Origin: Thermohalobaculum sp964467005
Lineage (GTDB): Bacteria; Pseudomonadota; Alphaproteobacteria; Rhodobacterales; Rhodobacteraceae
DNA length: 18,049 nt
NCBI GenBank assembly: GCA_964467005.1
Contig: CAYXPI010000070.1
Coordinates: 1 to 18,049 of the forward strand
Direction: 5' to 3'
A model generated the notes under the pieces. It worked only from the letters and a program-made list of their open reading frames with translations. It ran no database searches and was not told the origin of the DNA. Both the position numbers and the translations under genes were made by a program. This document shows, one piece after another, positions 1-7,094 of the stretch; positions within the stretch are counted from its first letter, which is position 1; each line of letters starts with the position of its first letter.

Positions 1-425
1 ACCCGCTGGCGCTGACCGCCCGAGAGCTCCCGCGGCTTGCGCTCGAGAAGGGCGCCGAGGCCCAGCATCTCCGCCGCCGCGCGCACCACCCGCGTGCGCT
101 CGGCCCGGGGCACGCCCCGCACGCGGAGGCCGAAGCCGATGTTCTCCGCCACCGTCATATGCGGGTAAAGCGCGTAGTTCTGGAACACCATGGCCAGGTT
201 GCGCTCTTTCGGGCTGGCCCCGGTCACGTCGCGCCCGCCGATGAGGATGCGCCCCTCGCTCACCGGTTCGAGGCCGGCGAGGAGGCGGAGCAGCGTGGTC
301 TTCCCGCAACCGGACGGCCCCACATAGGAGACGAAGGCGCCCTCCTCGATCTCGAGATCCAGCCGGTCGATCACCCGGGTGTCGCCGAACCGCTTGCCGA
401 CGCCGCGGTAACTCACGGTCGCCAT
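1..425 (-). CDS. Sugar-type ABC transporter ATP-binding protein, MalK/UgpC family (3' part outside window)
   Basis: This is the nucleotide-binding subunit of an ABC importer, which hydrolyses ATP on the cytoplasmic face of a permease. The first 141 residues are visible. They contain the Walker A motif GPSGCGKTT at residues 36-44, a Q-loop at about Q82 (MVFQNYALYPHMTV, highly typical of the MalK/UgpC branch) and the signature LSGGQRQR at 134-141, where the window ends. Walker B and the C-terminal regulatory domain, if present, lie beyond base 1. The start at 425 is supported by a purine-rich GGGAGG at 433-438. The gene is divergent from the dehydrogenase at 515 with an 89-base spacer. The permeases and binding protein are not in view, so the substrate is unknown; the family usually carries sugars, glycerol phosphate or polyols. 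The family assignment is firm, the substrate is not. Confidence 0.93.
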   Translation of the reverse strand, partial: MATVSYRGVGKRFGDTRVIDRLDLEIEEGAFVSYVGPSGCGKTTLLRLLAGLEPVSEGRILIGGRDVTGASPKERNLAMVFQNYALYPHMTVAENIGFGLRVRGVPRAERTRVVRAAAEMLGLGALLERKPRELSGGQRQR

Positions 426-514
426 GGGCGCCCTCCCTTTCTTTCGCATCGGCGAGCGGATATCAGCGGGCGGTGACCCTTTTGTTGCAGGGCGCGACGA
501 CGGAGGAGGTTGGG

Positions 515-1270
515 ATGCAGGAGCTCGAGGGCAAGGCGGCGCTTGTCACCGGCGCCAGCCGCGGGATCGGGGCCGAGGCGGCGAAGGCGCTGGCGGGGGC
601 CGGCGTCGGCGTGGTGCTGGCCGCGCGCTCGGAGGGCCAGGCGGCTGCGGTGGCCGAGGAGATCCGCGGCGCCGGCGGGCGCGCCGAGGCGGTGGCCTGC
701 GATGTCGCGCGGTTCGACGACATGGCCGCCGCGGTGGCACGGACGACGGACGCCTTCGGCGGGCTCGATATCCTGGTCAACAATGCGGGCCTGATCGAGC
801 CCATCGCCCGGATCGACGCGAGCGATCCAGAGGCCTGGGGCTATGTTGTGGATGTGAATCTCAAGGGCGTCTATCACGGGCTACGCGCGGCGATTCCGGC
901 GATGGCGGGATCCGGCGTCATCGTCAACATCAGCTCCGGCGCGGCCACCAGCGCGCTCGAGGGCTGGAGCCACTACTGCGCCACCAAGGCCGCCGTCCTC
1001 TCCCTCACCCGCTGCACCCAGAAGGAGTATGGCGAGCGCGGCATCCGCACCGTTGGCCTCTCGCCGGGCACGGTGGCCACCGAGATGCAGCGCCAGATCA
1101 AGGCCTCCGGCGTCAACCCGGTGAGCCAGCTCGCCTGGGAGGATCACATCCCCGCGGCCTGGGTGGGCCGCGCCATCGCCTGGCTGTGCACCGAAGCCGC
1201 GGCGGAGTTCGCGGGCGTCGACGTGTCGCTCCGCGACGAGGGCGTGCGCCGGCGGATCGGCCTCATCTAA
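515..1270 (+). CDS. Short-chain dehydrogenase/reductase (SDR)
   Basis: This is a classical SDR oxidoreductase of 251 residues, the usual length, expected to be cytoplasmic and NAD(P)-dependent. Visible motifs are the Rossmann glycine motif TGASRGIG near residues 14-21, NNAG near residue 88, an active-site serine region NISSGA, and the catalytic YCATK. A GTG at 473 would add 14 residues, but the ATG at 515 has a strong GGAGGAGG ribosome-binding site at 502-509, so I chose it. The C-terminal end (LRDEGVRRRIGLI) departs from the common GG-containing SDR ending, and I cannot name a substrate. It lies between a divergent ABC ATPase and a secreted protein whose own promoter seems to follow, so it may be monocistronic. 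Confidence 0.92.
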   Translation: MQELEGKAALVTGASRGIGAEAAKALAGAGVGVVLAARSEGQAAAVAEEIRGAGGRAEAVACDVARFDDMAAAVARTTDAFGGLDILVNNAGLIEPIARIDASDPEAWGYVVDVNLKGVYHGLRAAIPAMAGSGVIVNISSGAATSALEGWSHYCATKAAVLSLTRCTQKEYGERGIRTVGLSPGTVATEMQRQIKASGVNPVSQLAWEDHIPAAWVGRAIAWLCTEAAAEFAGVDVSLRDEGVRRRIGLI

Positions 1271-1294
1271 GTTGCTTGATCCCGTGGGAGTGCA

Positions 1295-1323
1295 TTGCGA
1301 AAGCGCGCCCAATCCTCTATAGA
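1295..1323 (+). promoter_or_regulatory. Candidate sigma-70 promoter for the VPLPA-CTERM-like gene
   Basis: TTGCGA at 1295-1300 (4 of 6 to TTGACA) is followed by exactly 17 bases and then TATAGA at 1318-1323 (4 of 6 to TATAAT, with the whole TATA core). The predicted transcript would start near 1330, just ahead of the ribosome-binding site at 1339-1344. The local AT-richness stands out in this GC-rich window. This is a pattern match only. Confidence 0.5.
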
Positions 1324-1350
1324 TTTAGCGAAGCTTCAGGGGAGATGGCC

Positions 1351-2118
1351 GTGTCCATCCGCACATTCGCACAGATTTGCGCCGTCGCGATCGGGGTCTC
1401 GGGTGGCGCCGCCGCCGCGCCGATCACCGTGGGCGGCTTGCCAGCCATCGGGCAGGATTTTCCGCTTCTGTCCTCGGAGGGCTTGAACATCTTTTTCGAC
1501 GGGACCAGCCTCGTCGGTCAGGGATCGCGCAACACGGGCGGTCCGTTCCTCAGCTCCGAGCCGAACACCGGCGACGTGACGCCGATCTACATCTTTCAGG
1601 ACTTCCAGATCGATTTCGACGTCACCGCGGGCGGTGTGGGCAACACCGGAAACCTCGCGGGCGGCGCCGGCCTCATCATCCGGGGCTGCGACGTGACCAC
1701 CCAGGGCGCGCTGGCCTGTGTGCGCGATCCCTCGGCGACCGAGACGCTCCTGGTGGCCAACGCGGTGGATGTGGGCTCCGATCCGGACGACCCCACCACG
1801 CTCACGATCCTCTGGGAGGTGTCGAGCCCCGACGCGTCCAACGGGATCCTCGCGGGCGAGTTCTTCGGCAACACGACGCCCGACGGTGATCCTCTGGCCG
1901 ACGGTCTCATTCTCGGCACCTTCACTGGCATCGTGGGGTTCGACGACGCGACCGACATGGCTTTCAACAACCCCTTCGGCAGCCTCGCGGGCAACACCGT
2001 GGTGGCCGAGCAGCGGGGCCTGTTCCTGATCCCCGTTCCGGGTGCCCTGCCCCTTATGCTGAGCGCGGTGGCCCTCACGGTTCTGGTCGGCGCCCGCCGG
2101 CGTCGCGCCGCGGCTTGA
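1351..2118 (+). CDS. Secreted protein with VPLPA-CTERM-like sorting signal
   Basis: The product is 255 residues with three visible parts. An N-terminal Sec signal peptide occupies about residues 1-23, with hydrophobic AVAIG and an AAAA stretch before PITVGG. An acidic, Gly/Asn/Asp-rich body follows with only two cysteines (C113, C123), which could pair. The C-terminus has IPVPGALPL (227-235), a hydrophobic helix, and RRRR at 249-252. This tripartite tail resembles the VPLPA-CTERM signal of Rhodobacterales, which is thought to be recognised by a dedicated exosortase and linked to exopolysaccharide export. I do not recognise the body domain. GGGGAG at 1339-1344 touches an in-frame ATG at 1345 but is ideally spaced (6 bases) from the GTG at 1351, so I prefer the GTG. 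The 3' end overlaps the convergent epimerase reading frame by 44 bases. Confidence 0.85.
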   Translation: MSIRTFAQICAVAIGVSGGAAAAPITVGGLPAIGQDFPLLSSEGLNIFFDGTSLVGQGSRNTGGPFLSSEPNTGDVTPIYIFQDFQIDFDVTAGGVGNTGNLAGGAGLIIRGCDVTTQGALACVRDPSATETLLVANAVDVGSDPDDPTTLTILWEVSSPDASNGILAGEFFGNTTPDGDPLADGLILGTFTGIVGFDDATDMAFNNPFGSLAGNTVVAEQRGLFLIPVPGALPLMLSAVALTVLVGARRRRAAA

Positions 2119-3076
2119 TCTTCGGGCGCCGTCGGGCGCCCACCTCCTCGCGCATCCACGCATCGGTTCGTCTCAGCCCCTCAACGAGCGGCGTCACAGG
2201 CTGCCAGCCCGTGAGTCGTGTCATCTCGCGAATATCCGGGCACCGCCGCCGCGGATCCTCCCGCCGCGGCGGAAGGTAAACGATCCCGCCCGAACTCGCG
2301 GTCAGGCGCAGCACGGCGTCCGCGAGGGCTCGGACCGAGACCTCCTCCGGATTGCCGAGATTGACCGGGCCGCGCACGTCCCGTGGCGTGGCCATAAGGC
2401 GCAGGAGCGCCTCCACCATGTCGTCGACATAGCAGAAGGAGCGTGTCTACCGCCCGTCGCCATGCACCGCAAGCGGCCGCCCCGCCGCCGCTGCGGCGAG
2501 GAAGGCGGCGACGACGCGCCCGTCGCTCGGCCGCATCCGGGGCCCGTAGGTGTTGAAGATCCGGGCGATTTTCACCTCCGTCCCGCGGGTGCGCGCATGA
2601 TCCATCAGGAGGGTCTCAGCGCAGCGCTTGCCCTCGTCGTAGCAGGCGCGGGGCCCCACGGGATTGAAGCGGCCCCAATACCCCTCGGGCTGGGGATGCA
2701 GCTCCGGATCCCCATAAACCTCGGATGTCGAGGCCTGTAGGAGACGCGCGCCCGTGGCCTCGGCCAGATCGAGAAGCCTCAGAGCGCCGAGGACGATGGT
2801 CCTCGTGGTGCGCACCGGATCCTTCTGATAATCCTCCGGCGAGGCGGGGCAGGCCAGATTGTAGATCTCGTCGACCTCGAGTTCGAGGGGTTCGACCACG
2901 TCGTGGGTCTGCGCCTCGAACCGGCGGTGGCCGGCAAGATCGGCCAGGTTCTCCGCGCGCCCGGTCTCGTAGGTATCGACGGATATCACCCGGTGCCCCT
3001 CCGCCACCAGGCGCGCGCAGAGATGGCTGCCGAGAAAGCCCGCTCCGCCTGTCACCAAGATCCGCCGTGCCGCCAT
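2075..3076 (-). pseudogene. NAD-dependent epimerase/dehydratase, UDP-glucuronate decarboxylase type, interrupted by an amber codon
   Basis: This is an extended-SDR nucleotide-sugar enzyme, closest in motifs to UDP-glucuronate decarboxylase (UDP-xylose synthesis). It shows the NAD motif GGAGFLGSH (10-18), the catalytic TSE (117-119) and YDEGK (Y146, K150), and IFNTYGPRM (173-181). After residue 209 the frame meets TAG at 2447-2449, then continues without any shift as TRSFCYVDDMVEALLRLM, GPVNLGNPEE and EDPRRRCPDI, all conserved in the family. The family normally has Gln at this point (GDG-K/R-QTRSF), so one C-to-T change from CAG to TAG explains it. The 209-residue product would lack the substrate-binding C-terminal part. 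Full frame length is 333 codons before the final stop, normal for the family. AGGGGG precedes the ATG. It sits 41 bases after the binding-protein gene on the same strand. A recent nonsense mutation or a sequencing error are the likeliest explanations. Confidence 0.88.
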
Positions 3077-3117
3077 TGCCCGCCCCCCTGAGATTGGAGA
3101 GCGAGCTTAAGGCGAGG

Positions 3118-4683
3118 TCACACCGCCCACCAGCGCTCCAGGGCCTTCATGCCGTCGAGCTGCCAGTCCGAGCCCACGACCGGCCCGTGGGCGATGCCCG
3201 GGACGCGGCCGTAGACGTAGTTTTTGAAGAAGGGGATCACCGCGCCCGCCTCGTCGTGCACGATCCGCTGCATCTCGGCGTACATCTCCCCCCGCCGGGC
3301 CGTGTCGAGCTCGGCCCGCGCGCCCCTCAGGAGCTCGTCGAACCGGGCGTTGGCAAACCCCGTCTCGTTCCACACGGCTCCGGTCTCGTAGGCCTGGGAG
3401 AAGATCATGTCCGGCGTCGGCCGGGCCGCCCAGATGCTGGTGACGAAGGGCTTCTTCAGCCAGACATTCGACCAGTACCCGTCCGTGGGCTCGCGCACCA
3501 CCTGGATGTCGATGCCCGCCTCCCGGGCCTGCTCGGCGTAGAGCTGGGCGGCGTCGACCGCGCCGGGCCAGATCCCGTCCGCCGTCGAGAGCGCGACCGA
3601 CAGGCCGTCGAGCTCGGCCTCGCGGAGATGGAAGCGCGCGCGTTCCGGATCGTAGGTGCGCTGGGGCAGCTCCGCGTTGAAGAACGGCATCGACGGCGCC
3701 ACGGGCTGATCGTTCGCCACAGAGGCGTGGCCGCCGGCGACGATGCGCACCAGGGCCTCCCGGTCGATCCCGTGCTTGAGCGCGAGGCGCACATCCCGGT
3801 CGCCATAGGGTCCAAGCCCCGTGTTCATCGCCATGATCACATGGGTGGCGGAGGGCACGCTGTCGATCTCCACCCGGCCGAGGGAGGCCAGGCGCTCCAC
3901 CGTCTTGAGCTCGAGATTGCCCACCGCGTCGACCTGGCCCGAGAGGAGAGCCGAGGTGCGCGCCGTGGGGTCGGTGATGAGGACGACCTCGCCCCGGTCG
4001 AACCAGGCGGCGCCTTCCTTCCAGTAATCCGGAAACCGGGTGAGCGTGGTGCGCTCACCGGGGGCGAAGCGCTCGAGCACATAGCCGCCCGTGCCCACAC
4101 CCGACATGTCGAGCCCGTCCTGCTCGTCCACCGGCAGGATGTTCATGTGGTAGTCGGAGAGATAGACGGGGAAATCCGCGTTCGGGGCCGCGAGGCGCAC
4201 GATCACATGCGCGGGGCCGTCCGCCACGATTTCCTCGACCCCGGCCATGAGGGTGGCCGCGCCCGAGGCGCTGCCCTCGCCGCGATGCAGGTTGAGAGAA
4301 GCGACCACATCGGCCGAGGTGAGCGATTTGCCGGAGTGGAAGGTCACGCCCCGGCGGAGCGCGAAACGCCAGGTCGCGGCGTCGTCGGTCTCCCAGCTCT
4401 CGGCGAGCTCTGGGCGGAGGGAGCCGTCGGCCGCGATCTCGGTGAGATTGTTGCGGAGCGCGAAGCCGAGGCAGATCTGTTGGGCGGAGGCGAAGGTGGA
4501 AGGGTCGAGGCTGTCGGTCGAGCCGCCATTCGAGACGGCGACGCGGAGCTGGCCGCCCCGGCTCGGCGCGGTCGCGGCCGCGGCCGGCAAGGCGCCAGCG
4601 GCGCCAAGGGCGGCGGCGCCGCCCAGGAAGCGGCGTCGGTCGAGAAGGTCGAGGCGGGTTTGGGGACGGTCGGTGCGGCGCAT
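3118..4683 (-). CDS. ABC transporter substrate-binding protein, family 5 (peptide/nickel type), Tat-exported
   Basis: This 521-residue periplasmic binding protein belongs to the DppA/OppA family, which delivers oligopeptides or other solutes to an inner-membrane permease. It begins with a twin-arginine signal (DRRRFLG at 15-21, then an Ala/Gly/Leu-rich segment to about residue 40). Family landmarks follow: DPSTFASAQQ, LRPELAESWE, WRFALRRGVTFHSG and SADVVASLNLHR in the N-terminal lobe, and an AVWNETGFANARFD segment near the C-terminus. An ATG at 4695 would add four residues, but GGAGAG lies just upstream of the ATG at 4683, which I therefore chose. No permease or ATPase genes are adjacent, so the cognate transporter is unknown. 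A perfect inverted repeat lies 21 bases upstream of the start. The broken epimerase follows 41 bases downstream and may be co-transcribed. Confidence 0.92.
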   Translation of the reverse strand: MRRTDRPQTRLDLLDRRRFLGGAAALGAAGALPAAAATAPSRGGQLRVAVSNGGSTDSLDPSTFASAQQICLGFALRNNLTEIAADGSLRPELAESWETDDAATWRFALRRGVTFHSGKSLTSADVVASLNLHRGEGSASGAATLMAGVEEIVADGPAHVIVRLAAPNADFPVYLSDYHMNILPVDEQDGLDMSGVGTGGYVLERFAPGERTTLTRFPDYWKEGAAWFDRGEVVLITDPTARTSALLSGQVDAVGNLELKTVERLASLGRVEIDSVPSATHVIMAMNTGLGPYGDRDVRLALKHGIDREALVRIVAGGHASVANDQPVAPSMPFFNAELPQRTYDPERARFHLREAELDGLSVALSTADGIWPGAVDAAQLYAEQAREAGIDIQVVREPTDGYWSNVWLKKPFVTSIWAARPTPDMIFSQAYETGAVWNETGFANARFDELLRGARAELDTARRGEMYAEMQRIVHDEAGAVIPFFKNYVYGRVPGIAHGPVVGSDWQLDGMKALERWWAV

Positions 4684-4704
4684 CAGTCTCTCCATTGGCG
4701 ATAT

Positions 4705-4722
4705 GCTAGGACGAGACCTAGC
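4705..4722. promoter_or_regulatory. Perfect inverted repeat in the leader of the first binding-protein gene
   Basis: GCTAGG at 4705-4710 and CCTAGC at 4717-4722 form a perfect 6-base stem around a 6-base loop. The repeat sits in the 72-base gap between the P450 stop and the binding-protein start, 21 bases ahead of the latter. It could be a regulator operator or an mRNA hairpin. No T-tract follows on the minus strand, so an intrinsic terminator for the P450 gene is less likely. Confidence 0.4.
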
Positions 4723-4755
4723 TCTCTCCGCACCAATTCCGACAATTTTTGCCGC

Positions 4756-6141
4756 TCACAGCCGCTCCACCGCCAGCGGCAACCCGCCGTCGGGGCGGAG
4801 CGTGATCACCATCCGCGGCTCAGGTCGGGTCTCGGCCACCGGTCGGAAACGGAAGCGTGCCACCAGTGTGGCCAGGATGATCTGCGCCTCCATGAGTGCG
4901 AAGGCCATGCCGAGACAGATCCGCGGCCCCGCCGAGAAGGGGAGATAGGCGTAGCGGTGGCGAGACGTGGCCGCCTCGGGGCGGAAGCGCTCAGGGTCGA
5001 ACCGGTCCGGCGCCTCCCAGAGCGCGGTGTGGCGGTGGAGGGCGTAGATCGGCAGGATCACGGTGGTTCGCGGGCGCACGGGGCGGCCCGCGATCTCGTC
5101 GGCCTCGCGGGCCTGGCGAGTGAGAAAGCCCGCCGGCGGGTAGAGGCGCATGGCCTCCTCGATCACCTGGCGGACGGGCCCGAGTTCGCCCAGATCCTCC
5201 GCGCCGGCGGCCCGGTCGCCGAGCACGCCCTGGACCTGTGTGCGGAGCCGCGCTTGAGCGCCCTGGTCGAGCGCCAGGAGGTAGAGCGCCCAGGTGAGCG
5301 CGAGGGCGGTGGTCTCGTGCCCGGCCACGATGAAGGTGAGGAGATTGTTCGCGATCTCCACGGAGGTCATGCGCCGGCCGTCCTGAGGGTCGGACGCCAC
5401 GATCAGCATGTCGAGGAGGTCCGGCGGATCGGATGGCCCGCGCGCCAGGCGGGCGGCGACGACGGCGTCCATGCGCGCGTCCATCCGCCGGCCGTTGCGG
5501 TCGAACATCCGGGTGGGCCGGGGGATCCAGCCCGGTGCGCCGAGGATGTCGAGGAACGAGATCCGCCCCGCGGTCTCGACGAAACGGGTGACGCCGGCGG
5601 TGAGTTCGTCGCGGTCCAGGCTCTCCCGACCGGAGAGGACGGCATCGCAGATCACGTCGCACGTCGCGGCGACCATCTGGGGATACAGATCGGCGACGCC
5701 CTCTTGCGCCCGGGCCTCGGCGTCGATGCGGGCCGAGGCGACCTCGGCGGCCGACGTCATCACCGGCCCCAGAGCGCGCAGCGCCCGGTGCTGGAACATC
5801 GGCGTCATCGCCCGGTGCTGCCAACGCCAGGCGGCCCCCTCGGCGGTGAACACGCTCTCGCCGCGGCGGGGCTTCAAGAGGCGCTTTGTGACATCGGATT
5901 TGGGGTAGTTGGCCTCGCGGGTTTTCAGCACATGCTCGAGCCAGGGCGGGTCCATCACCATGATCCAGCCGGGCCCGCCTTGGCGCCCACCGGAGAGCAC
6001 GGGCTCGCGATAGGCAGCCGCCGGGATCAGCTCGAGGATGTTGCGCCGCGCCGCGCGGTAGGAGGCCCATAGGCCGAGCGGCTGGGCCGGTGCGGTCACG
6101 CGAACGGGAAGCGGGACGGGGGCGTCGTGATCGAGGGCCAT
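4756..6141 (-). CDS. Cytochrome P450
   Basis: This is a soluble heme-thiolate monooxygenase of 461 residues, a normal bacterial P450 length. It has the I-helix oxygen-activation motif AGHETT (273-278), the K-helix ExxR as E329-A-M-R332, and the heme-binding loop PFSAGPRICLG (401-411) with ligand C409. The FSAGPRICLGMAFALME pattern and WRWQHRAMTPMF resemble the CYP4/CYP102-like branch rather than camphor-type P450s, suggesting fatty-acid or hydrophobic substrates, but that is inference. The frame is open upstream to 6240, yet ATG 6141 has GGAGA placed 6 bases ahead and starts just before a typical N-terminus, so I chose it. No ferredoxin or reductase gene is nearby. It is divergent from the fabI operon with a 169-base spacer. 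Confidence 0.95.
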   Translation of the reverse strand: MALDHDAPVPLPVRVTAPAQPLGLWASYRAARRNILELIPAAAYREPVLSGGRQGGPGWIMVMDPPWLEHVLKTREANYPKSDVTKRLLKPRRGESVFTAEGAAWRWQHRAMTPMFQHRALRALGPVMTSAAEVASARIDAEARAQEGVADLYPQMVAATCDVICDAVLSGRESLDRDELTAGVTRFVETAGRISFLDILGAPGWIPRPTRMFDRNGRRMDARMDAVVAARLARGPSDPPDLLDMLIVASDPQDGRRMTSVEIANNLLTFIVAGHETTALALTWALYLLALDQGAQARLRTQVQGVLGDRAAGAEDLGELGPVRQVIEEAMRLYPPAGFLTRQAREADEIAGRPVRPRTTVILPIYALHRHTALWEAPDRFDPERFRPEAATSRHRYAYLPFSAGPRICLGMAFALMEAQIILATLVARFRFRPVAETRPEPRMVITLRPDGGLPLAVERL

Positions 6142-6236
6142 GGGCGGTCTCCGGATGGCGACGGATAGGGCCAAAAGGGTGGGGCGAGGCCCGCGCACAG
6201 CAAGGCGCCGGCGCGGCGGGGGAGCGCGTGCTTCGC

Positions 6237-6271
6237 ACAATTGTCACTTTTTCGCGCGTGCAGCATAGGGT
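6237..6271 (+). promoter_or_regulatory. Candidate promoter with overlapping palindrome upstream of the fabI operon
   Basis: In the 169-base P450/fabI spacer there is a TTGTCA (6241-6246, 5 of 6 to the -35 consensus). It is followed about 19 bases on by TAGGGT (6266-6271), or 17 bases on by CATAGG (6264-6269), both weak -10 matches. An 8-base palindrome ACAATTGT (6237-6244) overlaps the -35 and could be part of an operator. A further CTGT-N8-ACAG repeat lies near 6277-6292. The rest of the spacer is GC-rich and featureless apart from the strong ribosome-binding site GGGGGAGGAG at 6294-6303. Confidence 0.35.
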
Positions 6272-6310
6272 AGCGTCTGTCCATCCTTACAGGTGGGGGA
6301 GGAGACGGTT

Positions 6311-7075
6311 ATGTTCTCGCTTGAGGGGCAGAAGGCGCTTGTGGTCGGAATCGCCAACGACCAGTCGATCGCCTATGGCTGCGCCAAGGCACTGAAGCAC
6401 CAGGGCGCGGATCTCGCCGTCACCTATCTGAACGAGAAGGCGGAGAAGTATGTCCGCCCGCTGGCCGAGGAGCTGGGCGCGGAGATCATCCTGCCGCTGG
6501 ACGTGGCGAAGGAGGGCGAGCTCGAGGCGGTGTTCGCGGCGATCACCGAGCGCTGGGGCCAGCTCGACACCCTCCTCCACTCCATCGCCTTTTGCCCGAA
6601 GGACGATCTGCACGGCCGGGTGGTGGACTGCTCGGCGGCGGGCTTTTCCGTGGCGATGGATGTCTCGGTGCACTCCTTCCTGCGGATGATCCGGCTTGCC
6701 GAGCCGCTCATGCCCCATGGCGGAACCTGCATGACCGTGAGCTTTTACGGCGCGGAAAAGGTGGTCGACAATTACAACGTGATGGGCCCGGTGAAGGCCG
6801 CGCTCGAATCCACCATGCGCTATGTGGCGGCCGAACTCGGGCCCAAGGGCATCTCGGTCCACGCGCTCTCGCCGGGGCCGCTCAAGACCCGCGCCGCCTC
6901 GGGCATCGGGCATTTCGACGAGTTGTTGAACGCCGCGGCCGAGCGCGCGCCCACCCATATGCTCGCGACCATCGACGATGTGGGGGCCTACGCCGCCTTC
7001 CTCGCCAGCCGCGAGGCGTTCAACGTCACCGGATCCGTCCACCACATCGACGGCGGCTACCACATCGTCGGGTGA
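6311..7075 (+). CDS. fabI: Enoyl-[acyl-carrier-protein] reductase (NADH), FabI type
   Basis: FabI reduces trans-2-enoyl-ACP in the last step of each fatty-acid elongation cycle, using NADH. The 254-residue product has the FabI-type cofactor region (GIANDQSIAYGCAKAL, 13-28), LHSIAF (89-94), and the catalytic pair Y155 and K162 in YNVMGPVK. The first active-site tyrosine of E. coli FabI (Y146) aligns here with F145 in SFYGAEK. GGGGGAGGAG at 6294-6303 fixes the start at 6311; a GTG at 6293 is embedded in that site and rejected. It is the first gene of a tight eight-gene operon and sits 19 bases before the DUF3141 gene, so it may be a specialised paralogue acting on pathway intermediates rather than the housekeeping FabI. 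Confidence 0.93.
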   Translation: MFSLEGQKALVVGIANDQSIAYGCAKALKHQGADLAVTYLNEKAEKYVRPLAEELGAEIILPLDVAKEGELEAVFAAITERWGQLDTLLHSIAFCPKDDLHGRVVDCSAAGFSVAMDVSVHSFLRMIRLAEPLMPHGGTCMTVSFYGAEKVVDNYNVMGPVKAALESTMRYVAAELGPKGISVHALSPGPLKTRAASGIGHFDELLNAAAERAPTHMLATIDDVGAYAAFLASREAFNVTGSVHHIDGGYHIVG

Positions 7076-7094
7076 GCCGGCGGAAGGAGACACC

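Noticed and set aside
424..1344. Long open frame upstream of and in frame with the VPLPA-like gene, overlapping the dehydrogenase gene
   Set aside because: Its translation over the dehydrogenase is low-complexity Arg/Gly-rich, a GC-driven shadow of the SDR gene. Only the part after the ribosome-binding site at 1339-1344 encodes a sensible protein.
4684..4695. Upstream ATG at 4695 for the first binding protein
   Set aside because: No ribosome-binding site precedes it; the GGAGAG within this segment serves the ATG at 4683 instead.
2725..6072. Very long plus-strand open frame (over 1,100 codons) opposite the epimerase, binding-protein and P450 genes
   Set aside because: Composition is Arg/Gly/His/Pro-rich with no motifs, while the minus strand has three recognisable families. 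It is an antisense shadow caused by high GC.
6142..6240. N-terminal extension of the P450 by 33 residues
   Set aside because: The extension is Arg/Pro-rich without a membrane anchor, and the ATG at 6141 has a properly placed ribosome-binding site.
6241..6292. Possible Pho box upstream of fabI (TTGTCAC and CTGTCCA)
   Set aside because: Each is a single imperfect half-site. Neither has a second direct repeat at 11-base spacing, so PhoB control cannot be supported.
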